Made by a program: the position numbers and the translations under genes. DNA of 64,000 bases from Panacagrimonas sp965216845 (lineage in GTDB: Bacteria > Pseudomonadota > Gammaproteobacteria > Nevskiales > Nevskiaceae): the NCBI GenBank assembly GCA_965216845.1, contig OZ244200.1, positions 1,674,001 through 1,738,000 on the forward strand, read 5' to 3'. Below are positions 44,687 through 53,398 of this stretch, piece after piece (the stretch's first letter is position 1; every line of letters begins with the position of its first letter). The notes beneath the pieces are model-generated. The model made no database searches. It had not been told where the DNA came from and saw only the letters and a list, made by a program, of their open reading frames with translations.

Positions 44687-45673
44687 CTAGATGGGTGCCA
44701 GCTCAATCAGTTTGCGCGCCTGCTGCATGATGCGATCGACGCCCGGAATGTAAAACTGCTCCTGTTTGGCCATGGGCATCACCGCGTCATATCCGGACAC
44801 GCGCAGCACCGGCGCGAACAGACTCAAAAGGCCGTGTTCGGCCAGGTTGGCGGCAATCTCACTGGCCGGCCCGTAAGCGCGCGGTGCTTCCTGCACAATC
44901 AGACAGCGGCCGGTTTTCTGCACGCTTTGCAGAATCGTGGTCATGTCGATGGGTTTGAGGCTGGCGACGTCGATCAGCTCGATGGCGACGCCTTCTTCGG
45001 CCAACAAATCGGCGGCTTGGCGCGCCTCTTGCATCATCGCGCCCCAGCTCAGGAGCGTGATGTGATCGCCTTCGCGTTCCACAAAAGCGGCATCCAGCGG
45101 CAACGCCGCGCCATCATCCTGTACTTCTTGCTTGAACAGGCGATAGACGCGGGTCGGCTCCAGAAAGACCACCGGATCCGGATCACGGATGGCCGCCAGC
45201 AGCAGACCGTAGGCGCGGGCGGGCGTTGAAGGACTGACGACGCGAATGCCGGGAATTTGGGCGAAGGTGGTTTCCAGCGACTCCGAATGATGTTCCGGCG
45301 CGTGAATGCCGCCGCCGTTGGGGGCACGGATCACCAGCGGGCAGGACAGACGACCACGGGTGCGACTACGCAAGCGGCTGGCATGGCTGACGATTTGGTC
45401 CATGCAGGGATAGAGAAAGCCGCTGAACTGGATTTCCGCCACCGGCTTGATGCCTTGGGTGGAGAGCCCGACCGACATGCCGGCGATCAGGTTTTCCGCC
45501 AGCGGCGTGTCGATAACGCGCCCGTCGCCGAATTTCTCCAGCAAACCCACCGTGGCGCGAAACACGCCGCCGTTGTGGCCAATGTCCTCGCCCAGCACGA
45601 CCACGTTCTCATCCACCGCCATCTCGTGATGCAGCGCCAGGTTCACCGCTTCAATCAGGTGCAGGGCGCTCAC
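44687..45673 (-). CDS. 2-oxoacid dehydrogenase E1 component, beta subunit
   Basis: Forms the alpha2beta2 thiamine-diphosphate E1 with the upstream gene. Recognised from VVVLGEDIGHNGGVFRATVGLLEKFGDGRVIDTPLAENLIAGMSVGLSTQGIKPVAEIQFSGF, from MRAPNGGGIHAPEHHSE-type and VVSPSTPARAYGLLLAAI segments, and C-terminal GRCLIVQEAPRAYGPASEIAA. 328 residues. The GTG start at 45673 overlaps the E1 alpha stop by 4 bp (GTGA), implying coupled translation. Confidence 0.93.
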   Translation of the reverse strand: MSALHLIEAVNLALHHEMAVDENVVVLGEDIGHNGGVFRATVGLLEKFGDGRVIDTPLAENLIAGMSVGLSTQGIKPVAEIQFSGFLYPCMDQIVSHASRLRSRTRGRLSCPLVIRAPNGGGIHAPEHHSESLETTFAQIPGIRVVSPSTPARAYGLLLAAIRDPDPVVFLEPTRVYRLFKQEVQDDGAALPLDAAFVEREGDHITLLSWGAMMQEARQAADLLAEEGVAIELIDVASLKPIDMTTILQSVQKTGRCLIVQEAPRAYGPASEIAANLAEHGLLSLFAPVLRVSGYDAVMPMAKQEQFYIPGVDRIMQQARKLIELAPI

Positions 45674-46776
45674 GCTGAACCGCCTTGCTGGGCTTGAAGC
45701 GCATGACGTTGGTCGAGCAGAGCCGTTGGGAGCTCGGCATAGAGGTGTTCGAACATCGCATCGGGCGGCGCGGGTTCCAGGCTCAGATAGCGTTCCACCG
45801 CCTGCGCCACTTCTGCGGCGGCTTCGGCGGCCAGCGTGGTCTGATCATCATCCGACCAGTTCTGAGCGGCTTGCATGAAGGCCGTCAGGCGCTTGATCGG
45901 GCAGGCCGCCCAGGCTTCTTCCACCTCGCCTGGATCGCGATATCGGCGCGCATCATCGGCGGTGGTGTGATCGTGCAGCCGATAAGTCAGCGCTTCCACC
46001 AGCTGCGGACCATGGCCGCTGCGTGCCCGTTCGATCGCCTCGCTGAGCACGTAGCGGACGGCGATCACGTCATTGCCATCGACTTGTTCGCCGTTCATGC
46101 CGGCGGCGATGGCTTTCTGCGCCAGGGTTTGCGCCGCGCTTTGGTTTGCGCGCGGTACGGAGATCGCCCATTGGTTGTTGCTGATCAGAAACACCAGCGG
46201 CAATTGCCAGACGGCGGCGGCGTTGAGCGCTTCATAAAAATCGCCCTTGGAAGTCGCGCCGTCGCCGCAAGAGCTGAGCACCACGCGCGCCTGACCACGC
46301 AGTTTCATCGCATAGGCCACGCCCACCGCGTGGGTCAGATGGGTGGCGATGGGTACTGAGTACGGAAAGTCGTGAAACGCGGCGCAGTCCTGCGGCACCA
46401 GACTGCCGCGTTCGTCACCGCTCCAGTACTGCAACACGCGATGCATGGGTGTGCCGCGCAGAAATTGCGCCGCGTATTCGCGATACGCCGGGACGTAAAT
46501 GTCCTCGTGGCGCAAGCTCAGGCCGACGCCGGTGCCCACCGCTTCCTGACCCAGACAGGACGCATAAGTGCCCAGCTGGCCGGTGCGTTGCAGCGCCACC
46601 GCTTTCTGATCAAAGGCGCGCGTCACCACCATGCTGTGCAGCATGCGCCGCAGCTCGGCGGCATCTTGGGTAAACGCGGGCAGGGCGCTCAGCGCCTCAC
46701 CGTTTTCATCGATAAAGCGTGTCAGCCTGACCTCAAAGCTGGCGACACGCTCGCTTGCTTCGTTGTCCTTGTTCAC
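45670..46776 (-). CDS. 2-oxoacid dehydrogenase E1 component, alpha subunit
   Basis: Thiamine-diphosphate subunit of a pyruvate or branched-chain 2-oxoacid dehydrogenase. YASCLGQEAVGTGVGLSLRHEDIYVPAYREYAAQFLRG is the substrate-site region. The cofactor motif is SSCGDGATSKGDFYEALNAAAVWQLPLVFLISNNQWAISVP (GDG...NN). The phosphorylation-loop-like YRLHDHTTADDARRYRDPGEVEEAW follows. 368 residues. Begins at GTG 46776 with AAGGAG nine bases upstream and is the promoter-proximal gene of the operon. Confidence 0.93.
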   Translation of the reverse strand: MNKDNEASERVASFEVRLTRFIDENGEALSALPAFTQDAAELRRMLHSMVVTRAFDQKAVALQRTGQLGTYASCLGQEAVGTGVGLSLRHEDIYVPAYREYAAQFLRGTPMHRVLQYWSGDERGSLVPQDCAAFHDFPYSVPIATHLTHAVGVAYAMKLRGQARVVLSSCGDGATSKGDFYEALNAAAVWQLPLVFLISNNQWAISVPRANQSAAQTLAQKAIAAGMNGEQVDGNDVIAVRYVLSEAIERARSGHGPQLVEALTYRLHDHTTADDARRYRDPGEVEEAWAACPIKRLTAFMQAAQNWSDDDQTTLAAEAAAEVAQAVERYLSLEPAPPDAMFEHLYAELPTALLDQRHALQAQQGGSA

Positions 46777-46953
46777 GCGCTGTTCTCCTTTTCAGCGTAT
46801 GACCCTGAAATTGAGACCCGGTTCCAGCTTAGAAGCGATGATCCGGACCCGCGCGCCCGGCAGAAATAAGGTGTTGATCAGCAGCCGAACGGCAGTGGAA
46901 GCGCAGGTTACTGGCGTTGTTTGGCTCGCGGTCTACGGTGATAAGATTCACCA

Positions 46954-47181
46954 ATGTCGGAAGCGGACAGCATCAAGGAAGAGCTTGGATGGCTCAAGAT
47001 ACTTCTGGCGATATTTGCCGCGATCGATGTATCGCTAATCGCCTGGATTGCGCAGAACTTTGCCACCGCTGAACGTCTAATCGTTATGGTTGCTGTATTT
47101 GGTGTTTTTGTTTCCACAACGGCATTGGTATTTATAAACAGGTTGGCATATCGGCGCATTCGGGAATTGGAGAAAGTGTAG
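46954..47181 (+). CDS. Small membrane protein, two transmembrane helices
   Basis: 75 residues. An amphipathic start (MSEADSIKEELGWLKIL) leads into two hydrophobic helices (LLAIFAAIDVSLIAWIA and LIVMVAVFGVFVSTTALVFI) and a basic end with RRIRELEKV. Similar small proteins followed by a second tiny membrane ORF occur in accessory regions of proteobacteria; function is unknown to me. Its TAG shares a base with the GTG of the next ORF, so the two are coupled. AT-richer than its neighbours, suggesting acquisition. Confidence 0.6.
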   Translation: MSEADSIKEELGWLKILLAIFAAIDVSLIAWIAQNFATAERLIVMVAVFGVFVSTTALVFINRLAYRRIRELEKV

Positions 47182-47267
47182 TGATCTGGGCACCAATTGC
47201 ATCGATGTTTATCTTGCTGGCGGGCGTTGTGCTCATCGCCCTGGAAGCCGCAAAACATAGGCCCTAG
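47181..47267 (+). CDS. 28-residue single-pass membrane peptide coupled to the preceding gene
   Basis: GTG at 47181 to TAG at 47265-47267 encodes VIWAPIASMFILLAGVVLIA followed by LEAAKHRP: one membrane helix and a short basic tail. It begins on the last base of the preceding stop codon, an arrangement expected for translational coupling of two partner peptides. It is too short for confident gene calling by itself. Confidence 0.4.
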   Translation: MIWAPIASMFILLAGVVLIALEAAKHRP

Positions 47268-47351
47268 AAAGGCGAAATTAAATTGACTCCTTTGAGAGTC
47301 AGGGTCTGTTGCGCCACCTCCGGCGTTTGATCTCTCCTGAACCAAGGCCAT

Positions 47352-48599
47352 ATGCGCAACCCTTACGAGCTGTTTGCCGGGCTTCGATACACCCGGGCCA
47401 AACGTCGCAACCACTTCATTTCCTTTATTTCCGCTGCCTCCATGGGCGGCATCGCCATTGGCGTGACGGCGCTGATCACCGTGCTGTCGGTGATGAATGG
47501 CTTTGAGAGTGAGCTGCGCGAACGCATTCTGGGCATGGCTTCGCACGCCACGGTTTCAGCCTATCGCGATGGTTTGCAGGACTGGCCATTGGTGGCGCGT
47601 GAGGCGCAAGCCCATCCACAAGTGCAGGCGGTGGCGCCCTATGTGGAGGGCGAGGGCATGTTGCGCATTGGCCGTGAGTTGTCCGGCACCTTGTTGCGCG
47701 GCGTGCTGCCGGATCAGGAAGGGACGGTCTCCGACATCCCGGCGCACATGATTATCGGCACGCTGGACGATCTGGAGGCTGGCGAATATCGCATCGTGTT
47801 GGGCGCTGAGCTGGCGGAAATTCTGGGGGTGACCCAGGGCGACAAAGTGGATCTGATGATTCCGCAGGCCAGCGTCACGCCCACCGGCGTGTTGCCGCGC
47901 TTCCGGCGTTTTACCGTTTCCGGCATTTTCCGTGTGGGCATGTATGAGTTTGATCGCGGACTGGTGCTGATTCACCTGCAGGACGCGCAGGCGCTTTATC
48001 GCCTGGGCGATGCGGTGACCGGCGTGCGTCTCAAGCTGGACGATCTGTTTCAGGCGCCCAAGGTGTCGCGCGAACTGGCGCTCAATCTTCCGGGGGTCTA
48101 TTACGTCAACGACTGGACCCGCAGTCACGCCAATTTTTTCCGCGCGGTGGCCACGGAGAAAGTGGTGATGTTCATCATCCTGTCGCTGATTGTGGGCGTG
48201 GCGGCGTTCAACATCGTCAGCACCCTGGTGATGGTGGTGCAGGACAAGCAGTCGGACATCGCCATCCTGCGCACGCTGGGCGCGCGCCCGCGCTCGGTGA
48301 TGGCCATCTTCATGGTGCAGGGCACCATCATCGGCGTGATCGGCACCCTGCTGGGGGTGATCGGCGGCGTGAGCCTGGCCTTGAATGTGGAGCGCCTGGT
48401 GCCGCTGCTGGAGATGCTCACCGGTCAGCAGTTCCTGTCCGCCGAGGTTTATTACATTTCCGACTTGCCATCCGAACTCAAGCTGTCCGACGTGATTCGC
48501 ATCAGTCTGCTGTCGCTGTCCCTGGGCTTGCTTTCAACGCTGTATCCGGCCTGGCGTGCCTCGCGTGTGCAACCGGCGGAGGCGCTGCGTTATGAATGA
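47352..48599 (+). CDS. lolC: Lipoprotein-releasing ABC transporter permease, LolC/E (possibly LolF) type
   Basis: Inner-membrane permease that releases outer-membrane lipoproteins to LolA. 415 residues, four membrane helices: an N-terminal one (FISFISAASMGGIAIGVTALITVLSVMNGFE), a large periplasmic domain, and three after about residue 265 (VVMFIILSLIVGVAAFNIVSTLVMVVQDKQSDIAILRTLGARPRSVMAIF is the coupling region). The stop overlaps the lolD start. No second permease (lolE) follows lolD; comEC does. The protein may therefore serve as the single LolF-type permease, unless lolE is elsewhere. Confidence 0.92.
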   Translation: MRNPYELFAGLRYTRAKRRNHFISFISAASMGGIAIGVTALITVLSVMNGFESELRERILGMASHATVSAYRDGLQDWPLVAREAQAHPQVQAVAPYVEGEGMLRIGRELSGTLLRGVLPDQEGTVSDIPAHMIIGTLDDLEAGEYRIVLGAELAEILGVTQGDKVDLMIPQASVTPTGVLPRFRRFTVSGIFRVGMYEFDRGLVLIHLQDAQALYRLGDAVTGVRLKLDDLFQAPKVSRELALNLPGVYYVNDWTRSHANFFRAVATEKVVMFIILSLIVGVAAFNIVSTLVMVVQDKQSDIAILRTLGARPRSVMAIFMVQGTIIGVIGTLLGVIGGVSLALNVERLVPLLEMLTGQQFLSAEVYYISDLPSELKLSDVIRISLLSLSLGLLSTLYPAWRASRVQPAEALRYE

Positions 48600-49278
48600 G
48601 CCAACGCCGGTGTTGCAGGCCAGCAAGGTGCAGAAAACCTTTGATGACGGCCGCCTGTGTCTGGAGGTTTTGCGCGGTATCGATCTGAGCGTGGAGGCGG
48701 GCGAGCGTGTGGCCATCGTTGGCGCCAGCGGTTCAGGCAAGTCCACACTGCTACATCTGCTGGGCGGGCTGGAAGCGCCAACCGACGGCGAAATCCGGGT
48801 CCAGGGCGCCAATATGTCCACCCTGACCGATGCCGAGCGTGGCGGTTTGCGCAATCAAAGCCTGGGCTTTGTGTATCAGTTTCATCACCTGTTGCCGGAA
48901 TTCACCGCGCTGGAAAACGTGGCCATGCCCTTGATGATTCGCCGCATGAAAGCCGAAGACGCAAAGGCCAAGGCGGCGGAGTTGTTGGACCGCGTTGGCC
49001 TGGGCGAGCGTCTGACGCACAAACCGGGCGAGCTTTCCGGCGGTGAGCGACAACGCGCCGCCGTCGCCCGCGCCCTGGTGACACGGCCGGCCTGTGTGCT
49101 GGCGGACGAACCCACCGGCAATCTGGACACGCACACGGCGGACAAGGTGTTTGATCTGATGCTGGAACTCAATCAGGCCCTGAGCACCAGCTTGATCGTG
49201 GTGACGCATGATCTGCGGCTGGCGGGGCGCATGGATCGCGTGCTGAAACTGGATGAGGGCGTTCTGCAAGTCGCCTGA
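48592..49278 (+). CDS. lolD: Lipoprotein-releasing ABC transporter ATP-binding protein LolD
   Basis: ATPase of the Lol exporter. Walker A GASGSGKSTLLHLLGGLEAP, Q-loop region LGFVYQFHHLLPEFTALENVAMPLMI (LolD-specific), signature LSGGERQRAAVARALV, Walker B CVLADEPTGNLD and switch His in VVTHD. ATG 48592 overlaps the lolC stop; a frame beginning at 48556 is rejected because it lies inside lolC. 228 residues, typical. Followed after one base by comEC. Confidence 0.96.
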   Translation: MNEPTPVLQASKVQKTFDDGRLCLEVLRGIDLSVEAGERVAIVGASGSGKSTLLHLLGGLEAPTDGEIRVQGANMSTLTDAERGGLRNQSLGFVYQFHHLLPEFTALENVAMPLMIRRMKAEDAKAKAAELLDRVGLGERLTHKPGELSGGERQRAAVARALVTRPACVLADEPTGNLDTHTADKVFDLMLELNQALSTSLIVVTHDLRLAGRMDRVLKLDEGVLQVA

Positions 49279-49279
49279 G

Positions 49280-51583
49280 ATGAAGACAGCGGCGACGGCA
49301 TGGCTGCCGGTCGCCAAAACGGTTGATGTGCGTTGGATGGCGCTGGCGGTCACGCTCGGGGTGGTCGGCGTTCATCTGTTGCGCCGATTGCCGGATCCGC
49401 TTTGGCTGGTGCCGCTCGCCGCCGTGTTGCTGATTCCCGGACGCGGACGGATTTACGGCGGCTGTTTGGCGCTGGGCGTGATGAGCGCGGTTTTGGTTGC
49501 CCAGGCCTATCTGGATCAGCGTTGGCCGTCGGATCGTCACGGCGAGCGGCTATGGGTTGAAGGTCATATCGCATCCTTGCCGGAGCAAAGTGATGCGGTG
49601 TTTTCCGGAGACGGTGGCCAATACACCTGGCGGTTCACCTTGCAGCCGATGGACGTCGGGCTGCCGGCAAAAATCCGCGTGTCCTGGTACGGAACGGATG
49701 CGCAATTGCGCGCCGGCCAGTGCTGGCGCCTGCTGTTGCGAATGCGTACCCCCCACGGTGCACTCAATCCGAAAGGTTTTGATTACGAAGCCTGGCTTTA
49801 TCGTGCCGGCTTTGGCGCCACCGCCAGCGTGCGCGAAGCCCGTCGGTGTCCCGGGGCGGACCGAACAGGCGTCACCACCGTGCGGCAAGCGATTCGTGAT
49901 CGCCTTGATCAGTGGATGCCGCAAGGCAAGGCGGCGGCGCTGATGGCGGCGCTGACGGTGGGCGACGGCTCCGGCTTCAGCGATGAGGACTGGTCGGTGT
50001 TTCGCCGCACCGGCACCACGCATCTGGTGGTGATTTCGGGGTTCAACGTCGCCATCGTTTCCGGGTTCTTCTACTTTCTGATTCGTTGCTTATGGGCGGC
50101 AATACCGGGCGCCGCCTTGCGTTGGCCGGCACAGAAAGCGGGCTTGTTGGGTTCAGCGGGCGCCGCCATCATTTATGCCTTGCTGGCCGGGTGGGATTCG
50201 CCGGTTCAGCGTGCCGCCCTGATGCTGGTGGCATTGCTGCTCGCTGCTTTGCTGGATCAGAAAACGCGACCGTCGCGCGTCCTGGCGCTGGTGTGGATGC
50301 TGATGCTGCTGCTTGATCCGCCGTCGGTGTTGAGTCCCGGCTTGTGGTTGTCGTTTGCGGCGGTGGGTGCGATTTTCTATGTCTCGACCGCGCGATTCGC
50401 CAATCAGGCTGCCTGGCGCCAACTGATCTATCTGCAGCTCATTCTGAGCCTGTTGCTGGCGCCGCTGACCATGCTGTTCTTTCAAGGCGCTTCGCTGCTG
50501 GGGCCGGCGGTGAATCTGATTGCGGTTCCGGTGATGACGCTGGTGACGCCGTTGGTGGTGCTTTCAGTGGTCCTGGGCTGGCTATGGCCCGTCGTGGGAT
50601 TGCCCATGGTCGAATTCAGCGGCTGGATACTGGAACTTCTGCATTCCGGCCTGCATGTGATGGCCGCATTCGATCTGGCAGCATGGCGCGGATTCGCGCC
50701 GTCCAATGCAGCCATCGCAATGGCGCTGTTCGGCGCGGTGCTGCTGTTCGCCCCTCGCGGATGGCCGATGCGTGCGCTGGCCGTGATTTGTGTGGCCCCC
50801 TTGCTGATGCAGCCGACCCGGCCGCCAGAAAACGGACTGGAAGTGATGGCACTGGATGTTGGCCAGGGATTGGCCGTAGTCGTGCGTACCAACAATCACG
50901 CTTTGTTGTACGACGCTGGACCGGCGTTTGCCGGCGGGTTCGACGCCGGCGAATCGGTGGTGGCGCCGAACCTGTTGGGCATGGGCATCCGCGAGCTGGA
51001 TGTACTCATGCTGTCGCACGGTGACCGTGACCACGCCGGCGGCGTCGGGGCGGTGCGCAAGCGAATTTCGATCCAGCGGGAGATCGGCACCGACGAATCG
51101 CGACCCTGTCGTGCCGGTCAACAATGGCAATGGGACGGAGTGAGTTTCTCCGTCCTGCATCCCGACGACCAGAACTGGTCTGACAACAACCGCTCCTGCG
51201 TGCTGCGCGTGGATGGCGCGTTCAGCGCGCTATTGGCGGGGGATATTGAAAAAGCCGCCGAGCGACATTTGCTGCAGGAAGATCCAGCGTCACTCCGGGC
51301 CGAGCTGTTGATCGCGCCACATCACGGCAGCCGCACATCATCGACCGAGGCATTCGTCCGCGCGGTGAAACCACAACAGGTTTTATTCGGCGCCGCCTGG
51401 CGCAGTCACTTTGGCCATCCGGTGGCGGCGGTGCAAGCGCGATACCTGGAGCTAGGGGCGCAAACCCACACCACCGGCGTACACGGCGCCGTCCGCTTCT
51501 GGCGCGATGCGTCCGGCGCATTACGCGCCGAGCGATTCCGGCCCAAGGCGGCGCGGTTCTGGAATGCGCCAGCGCTTTGGTGA
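49280..51583 (+). CDS. comEC: DNA internalisation competence protein ComEC/Rec2
   Basis: Inner-membrane channel for single-stranded DNA uptake. 767 residues: an N-terminal DUF4131-like region with two or three helices, an OB-like periplasmic part, and the Competence domain starting GDGSGFSDEDWSVFRRTGTTHLVVISGFNVAIVSGFFYFL. Many membrane segments follow to about residue 510, then a C-terminal metallo-beta-lactamase domain with LDVGQGLAVVV, LSHGDRDHAGGVGAV and APHHGSRTSSTEAF. The lolC-lolD-comEC order is common. Start at ATG 49280, one base after the lolD stop. Together with the CRISPR content it bears on exposure to foreign DNA. Confidence 0.95.
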   Translation: MKTAATAWLPVAKTVDVRWMALAVTLGVVGVHLLRRLPDPLWLVPLAAVLLIPGRGRIYGGCLALGVMSAVLVAQAYLDQRWPSDRHGERLWVEGHIASLPEQSDAVFSGDGGQYTWRFTLQPMDVGLPAKIRVSWYGTDAQLRAGQCWRLLLRMRTPHGALNPKGFDYEAWLYRAGFGATASVREARRCPGADRTGVTTVRQAIRDRLDQWMPQGKAAALMAALTVGDGSGFSDEDWSVFRRTGTTHLVVISGFNVAIVSGFFYFLIRCLWAAIPGAALRWPAQKAGLLGSAGAAIIYALLAGWDSPVQRAALMLVALLLAALLDQKTRPSRVLALVWMLMLLLDPPSVLSPGLWLSFAAVGAIFYVSTARFANQAAWRQLIYLQLILSLLLAPLTMLFFQGASLLGPAVNLIAVPVMTLVTPLVVLSVVLGWLWPVVGLPMVEFSGWILELLHSGLHVMAAFDLAAWRGFAPSNAAIAMALFGAVLLFAPRGWPMRALAVICVAPLLMQPTRPPENGLEVMALDVGQGLAVVVRTNNHALLYDAGPAFAGGFDAGESVVAPNLLGMGIRELDVLMLSHGDRDHAGGVGAVRKRISIQREIGTDESRPCRAGQQWQWDGVSFSVLHPDDQNWSDNNRSCVLRVDGAFSALLAGDIEKAAERHLLQEDPASLRAELLIAPHHGSRTSSTEAFVRAVKPQQVLFGAAWRSHFGHPVAAVQARYLELGAQTHTTGVHGAVRFWRDASGALRAERFRPKAARFWNAPALW

Positions 51584-51617
51584 AGGTCAGCGGCCACGTC
51601 AGCTGGTCGCTTGGCGA

Positions 51618-51648
51618 GCCTTGGGGCCTTGGGGCCTTGGAGCCTTGG
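51618..51648. repeat. Short tandem repeat of GCCTTGG
   Basis: Four copies of GCCTTGG spaced by GG, GG and A stand 34 bp after the comEC stop. They could be chance or a slipped-strand repeat. No regulatory role is evident. Confidence 0.5.
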
Positions 51649-51722
51649 TTTCTGGCCCACACGATTGCCCTGAAAGCGGGGATGCATCCAATGCATGTGG
51701 ATTTGATGTGGAAGCCGCCCGG

Positions 51723-51736
51723 TTGACACAGGTCAA
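51723..51736. promoter_or_regulatory. FNR/CRP-family box upstream of the MBL hydrolase gene
   Basis: TTGACACAGGTCAA is a perfect palindrome in its arms (TTGAC-N4-GTCAA) with the spacing of FNR/Anr/FixK boxes (TTGAT-N4-ATCAA). It lies 60 bp before the ATG of the MBL gene, a plausible regulatory distance. No clear -10 is seen behind it, and TTGACA itself could be read as a -35 hexamer. Confidence 0.45.
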
Positions 51737-51795
51737 CGCAGGCGATGAAGCATCACACATACTCCTGCCTGTATATGGAAAAGGAGGTTGGCCAG

Positions 51796-52665
51796 ATGCA
51801 AGCTCGTATTCAAGCCTTTTTTGATCCCGCAACATCGACCGTCAGCTATGTGGTGAGCCAGCCGGACAACGGCGCCTGCGCGGTCATCGACCCGGTGTTG
51901 GACTACGATCCGAAATCCGCGCGCGTGAGTAGCGGTTCGGCGGACCTGATCGCAAACCATATTCGGGAACAGGCGCTGAATCTGGAATGGATACTGGAGA
52001 CCCATGCGCATGCCGATCACCTCAGTGGCGCGTATTACTTGAAGCAGCAGTTGGGCGGCCGGATCGGAATCGGACGGCAGATCTGCCAGGTGCAAGCCCG
52101 GTTTGCGGCGCTGTTTGACCTGGGCGATGATTTTCCGACCGACGGCTCCCAGTTTGATCATCTGTTGGAAGATGGAGAGCGCATCCGCTTCGGCGGGCTT
52201 TCCTGCGATGTGCTTCATACGCCCGGTCATACACCGGCTTGTGTCAGCTACAAGATCGGCGATGCGCTGTTTGTTGGTGACACGATCTTCATGCCGGATT
52301 ACGGCACTGCGCGGGCGGATTTTCCGGGCGGGGATGCGCGTGCGCTATACCGTTCGATTCGTCGAATTCTGGATTTTCCGGAACACACGCGATTGATGAT
52401 GTGTCACGACTACCAGCCTGATGGCCGAGCGCCGCGTTGGGAATCCACGGTGGGCGAACAAGCAAAACACAATCAATGGATTGCCTCTGGCGTGCGCGAG
52501 GATGACTTTGTCAGGCGCCGAAAAGCGCGTGATGCGACGCTTGCCGCGCCGGTTCTCATATTGCCGTCCCTGCAGGTCAATATTCGCGCCGGGCGACTTC
52601 CTGCGGCAGCGGCCAACGGTATTCGGTATTTGCAGATTCCGCTGAATCAGCTCGGCGGCAGTTAG
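51796..52665 (+). CDS. MBL-fold hydrolase, persulfide dioxygenase/glyoxalase II-like
   Basis: 289 residues from ATG 51796, with a full AAGGAGG 8 bases upstream. Metal motif THAHADHLSGAYYL (HxHxDH), HTPGHTPACVSY, GDTIFMPDYGTARADFPGGDARALYRSIRRIL and MMCHDYQPDGR give the ETHE1/persulfide-dioxygenase-like branch of the metallo-beta-lactamase superfamily. In that branch GTARxDFPGGD is diagnostic. The extended C-terminus (EDDFVRRRKARDATLAAPVLILPSLQVNIRAGRLP) is typical of the BLH-type bacterial relatives. Likely handles sulfane sulfur or a related thiol; an FNR-type box lies upstream. Convergent with the FixJ-like gene. Confidence 0.85.
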   Translation: MQARIQAFFDPATSTVSYVVSQPDNGACAVIDPVLDYDPKSARVSSGSADLIANHIREQALNLEWILETHAHADHLSGAYYLKQQLGGRIGIGRQICQVQARFAALFDLGDDFPTDGSQFDHLLEDGERIRFGGLSCDVLHTPGHTPACVSYKIGDALFVGDTIFMPDYGTARADFPGGDARALYRSIRRILDFPEHTRLMMCHDYQPDGRAPRWESTVGEQAKHNQWIASGVREDDFVRRRKARDATLAAPVLILPSLQVNIRAGRLPAAAANGIRYLQIPLNQLGGS

Positions 52666-52733
52666 GCAAACACTGATTGATTCGCACCGCCGGGAGGGTG
52701 CGGATCAATCAGCACTTGGTTGCCATCGTGCGA
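52665..52733. repeat. Intergenic hairpin sharing termini with the 61951-62160 repeat
   Basis: GGCAAACACTGATTGATTCG with CACC on the left pairs with GGTGCGGATCAATCAGCACT ...TTGCC on the right over about 25 bp with a small bulge. It sits between two converging genes and could stop transcription from both sides. AAACACTGATT also opens the larger palindromic element at 61957. Confidence 0.6.
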
Positions 52734-52753
52734 TCAATGCGTCTGGAACGTGG

Positions 52754-53398
52754 TCACGACGCTTGCTTGTCCGTGTCTGTTGAAGGCTCGGATGACTGCC
52801 CGATACTCAGCATCATGCGCACCAGTTGCGCAATGCCGCGGGCTTGCATTTTTCGCATGATGTGCGCGCGATGAAGTTCAACCGTACGTTCGGAAATTCC
52901 CAAATCAATGGCGATGACTTTGTTGGCGTCTCCTTTGCACAGGTGCCCGGCGACTTGTTTCTCTCGGTTGGTTAGCTGTGCCCAGCGTGTGCTCAGCGCC
53001 TCCTTGCTCTTCCATTCCTGGCGTTGTTGGTCATCCTGCTTCAGGGCAAGGCGCACACGTTTGAGTAGTGCGGCATCGCTAAACGGTTTCTGAATGAAAT
53101 CAAACGCGCCTTCTCGCATGGCTTCCACCGCCATCGGCACGTCGCCGTGTCCGGAAATGAAAATGACCGGCAGCATCCAGCCCTTGCGATTCAAAGTCTG
53201 CTGCAATTCCAACCCGCTCATGCGAGGCATGCGTACATCCAGAACCAGGCAACCGCTTTGCGATGGGTCGTAAGTGGCGAGAAATTCATAAGCGCTTGCG
53301 CAACCGGCGGTATCAAAGCCCGCTGATTGCAGCAACAGCTGAAGGCTGTCGCGCACGGCGTCTTCGTCGTCAACGACGTAAACGATCGAGTGGCTCAC
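52754..53398 (-). CDS. FixJ-family response regulator
   Basis: Two-component response regulator of 214 residues. The receiver domain has DDED (residues 10-13), phospho-acceptor Asp54 in CLVLDVRMPRMSGLE, and Lys in FDFIQKPF. A LuxR-type helix-turn-helix follows (LTNREKQVAGHLCKGDANKVIAIDLGISERTVELHRAHIMRKMQA). The KVIAxxLGISxRTVExHRAxIMxKM pattern is FixJ. GTG start at 53398 overlaps the stop of the sensor kinase gene by 4 bp, so the two are coupled. Targets are unknown; the nearby FNR/FixK-like box is suggestive only. Confidence 0.93.
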   Translation of the reverse strand: MSHSIVYVVDDEDAVRDSLQLLLQSAGFDTAGCASAYEFLATYDPSQSGCLVLDVRMPRMSGLELQQTLNRKGWMLPVIFISGHGDVPMAVEAMREGAFDFIQKPFSDAALLKRVRLALKQDDQQRQEWKSKEALSTRWAQLTNREKQVAGHLCKGDANKVIAIDLGISERTVELHRAHIMRKMQARGIAQLVRMMLSIGQSSEPSTDTDKQAS

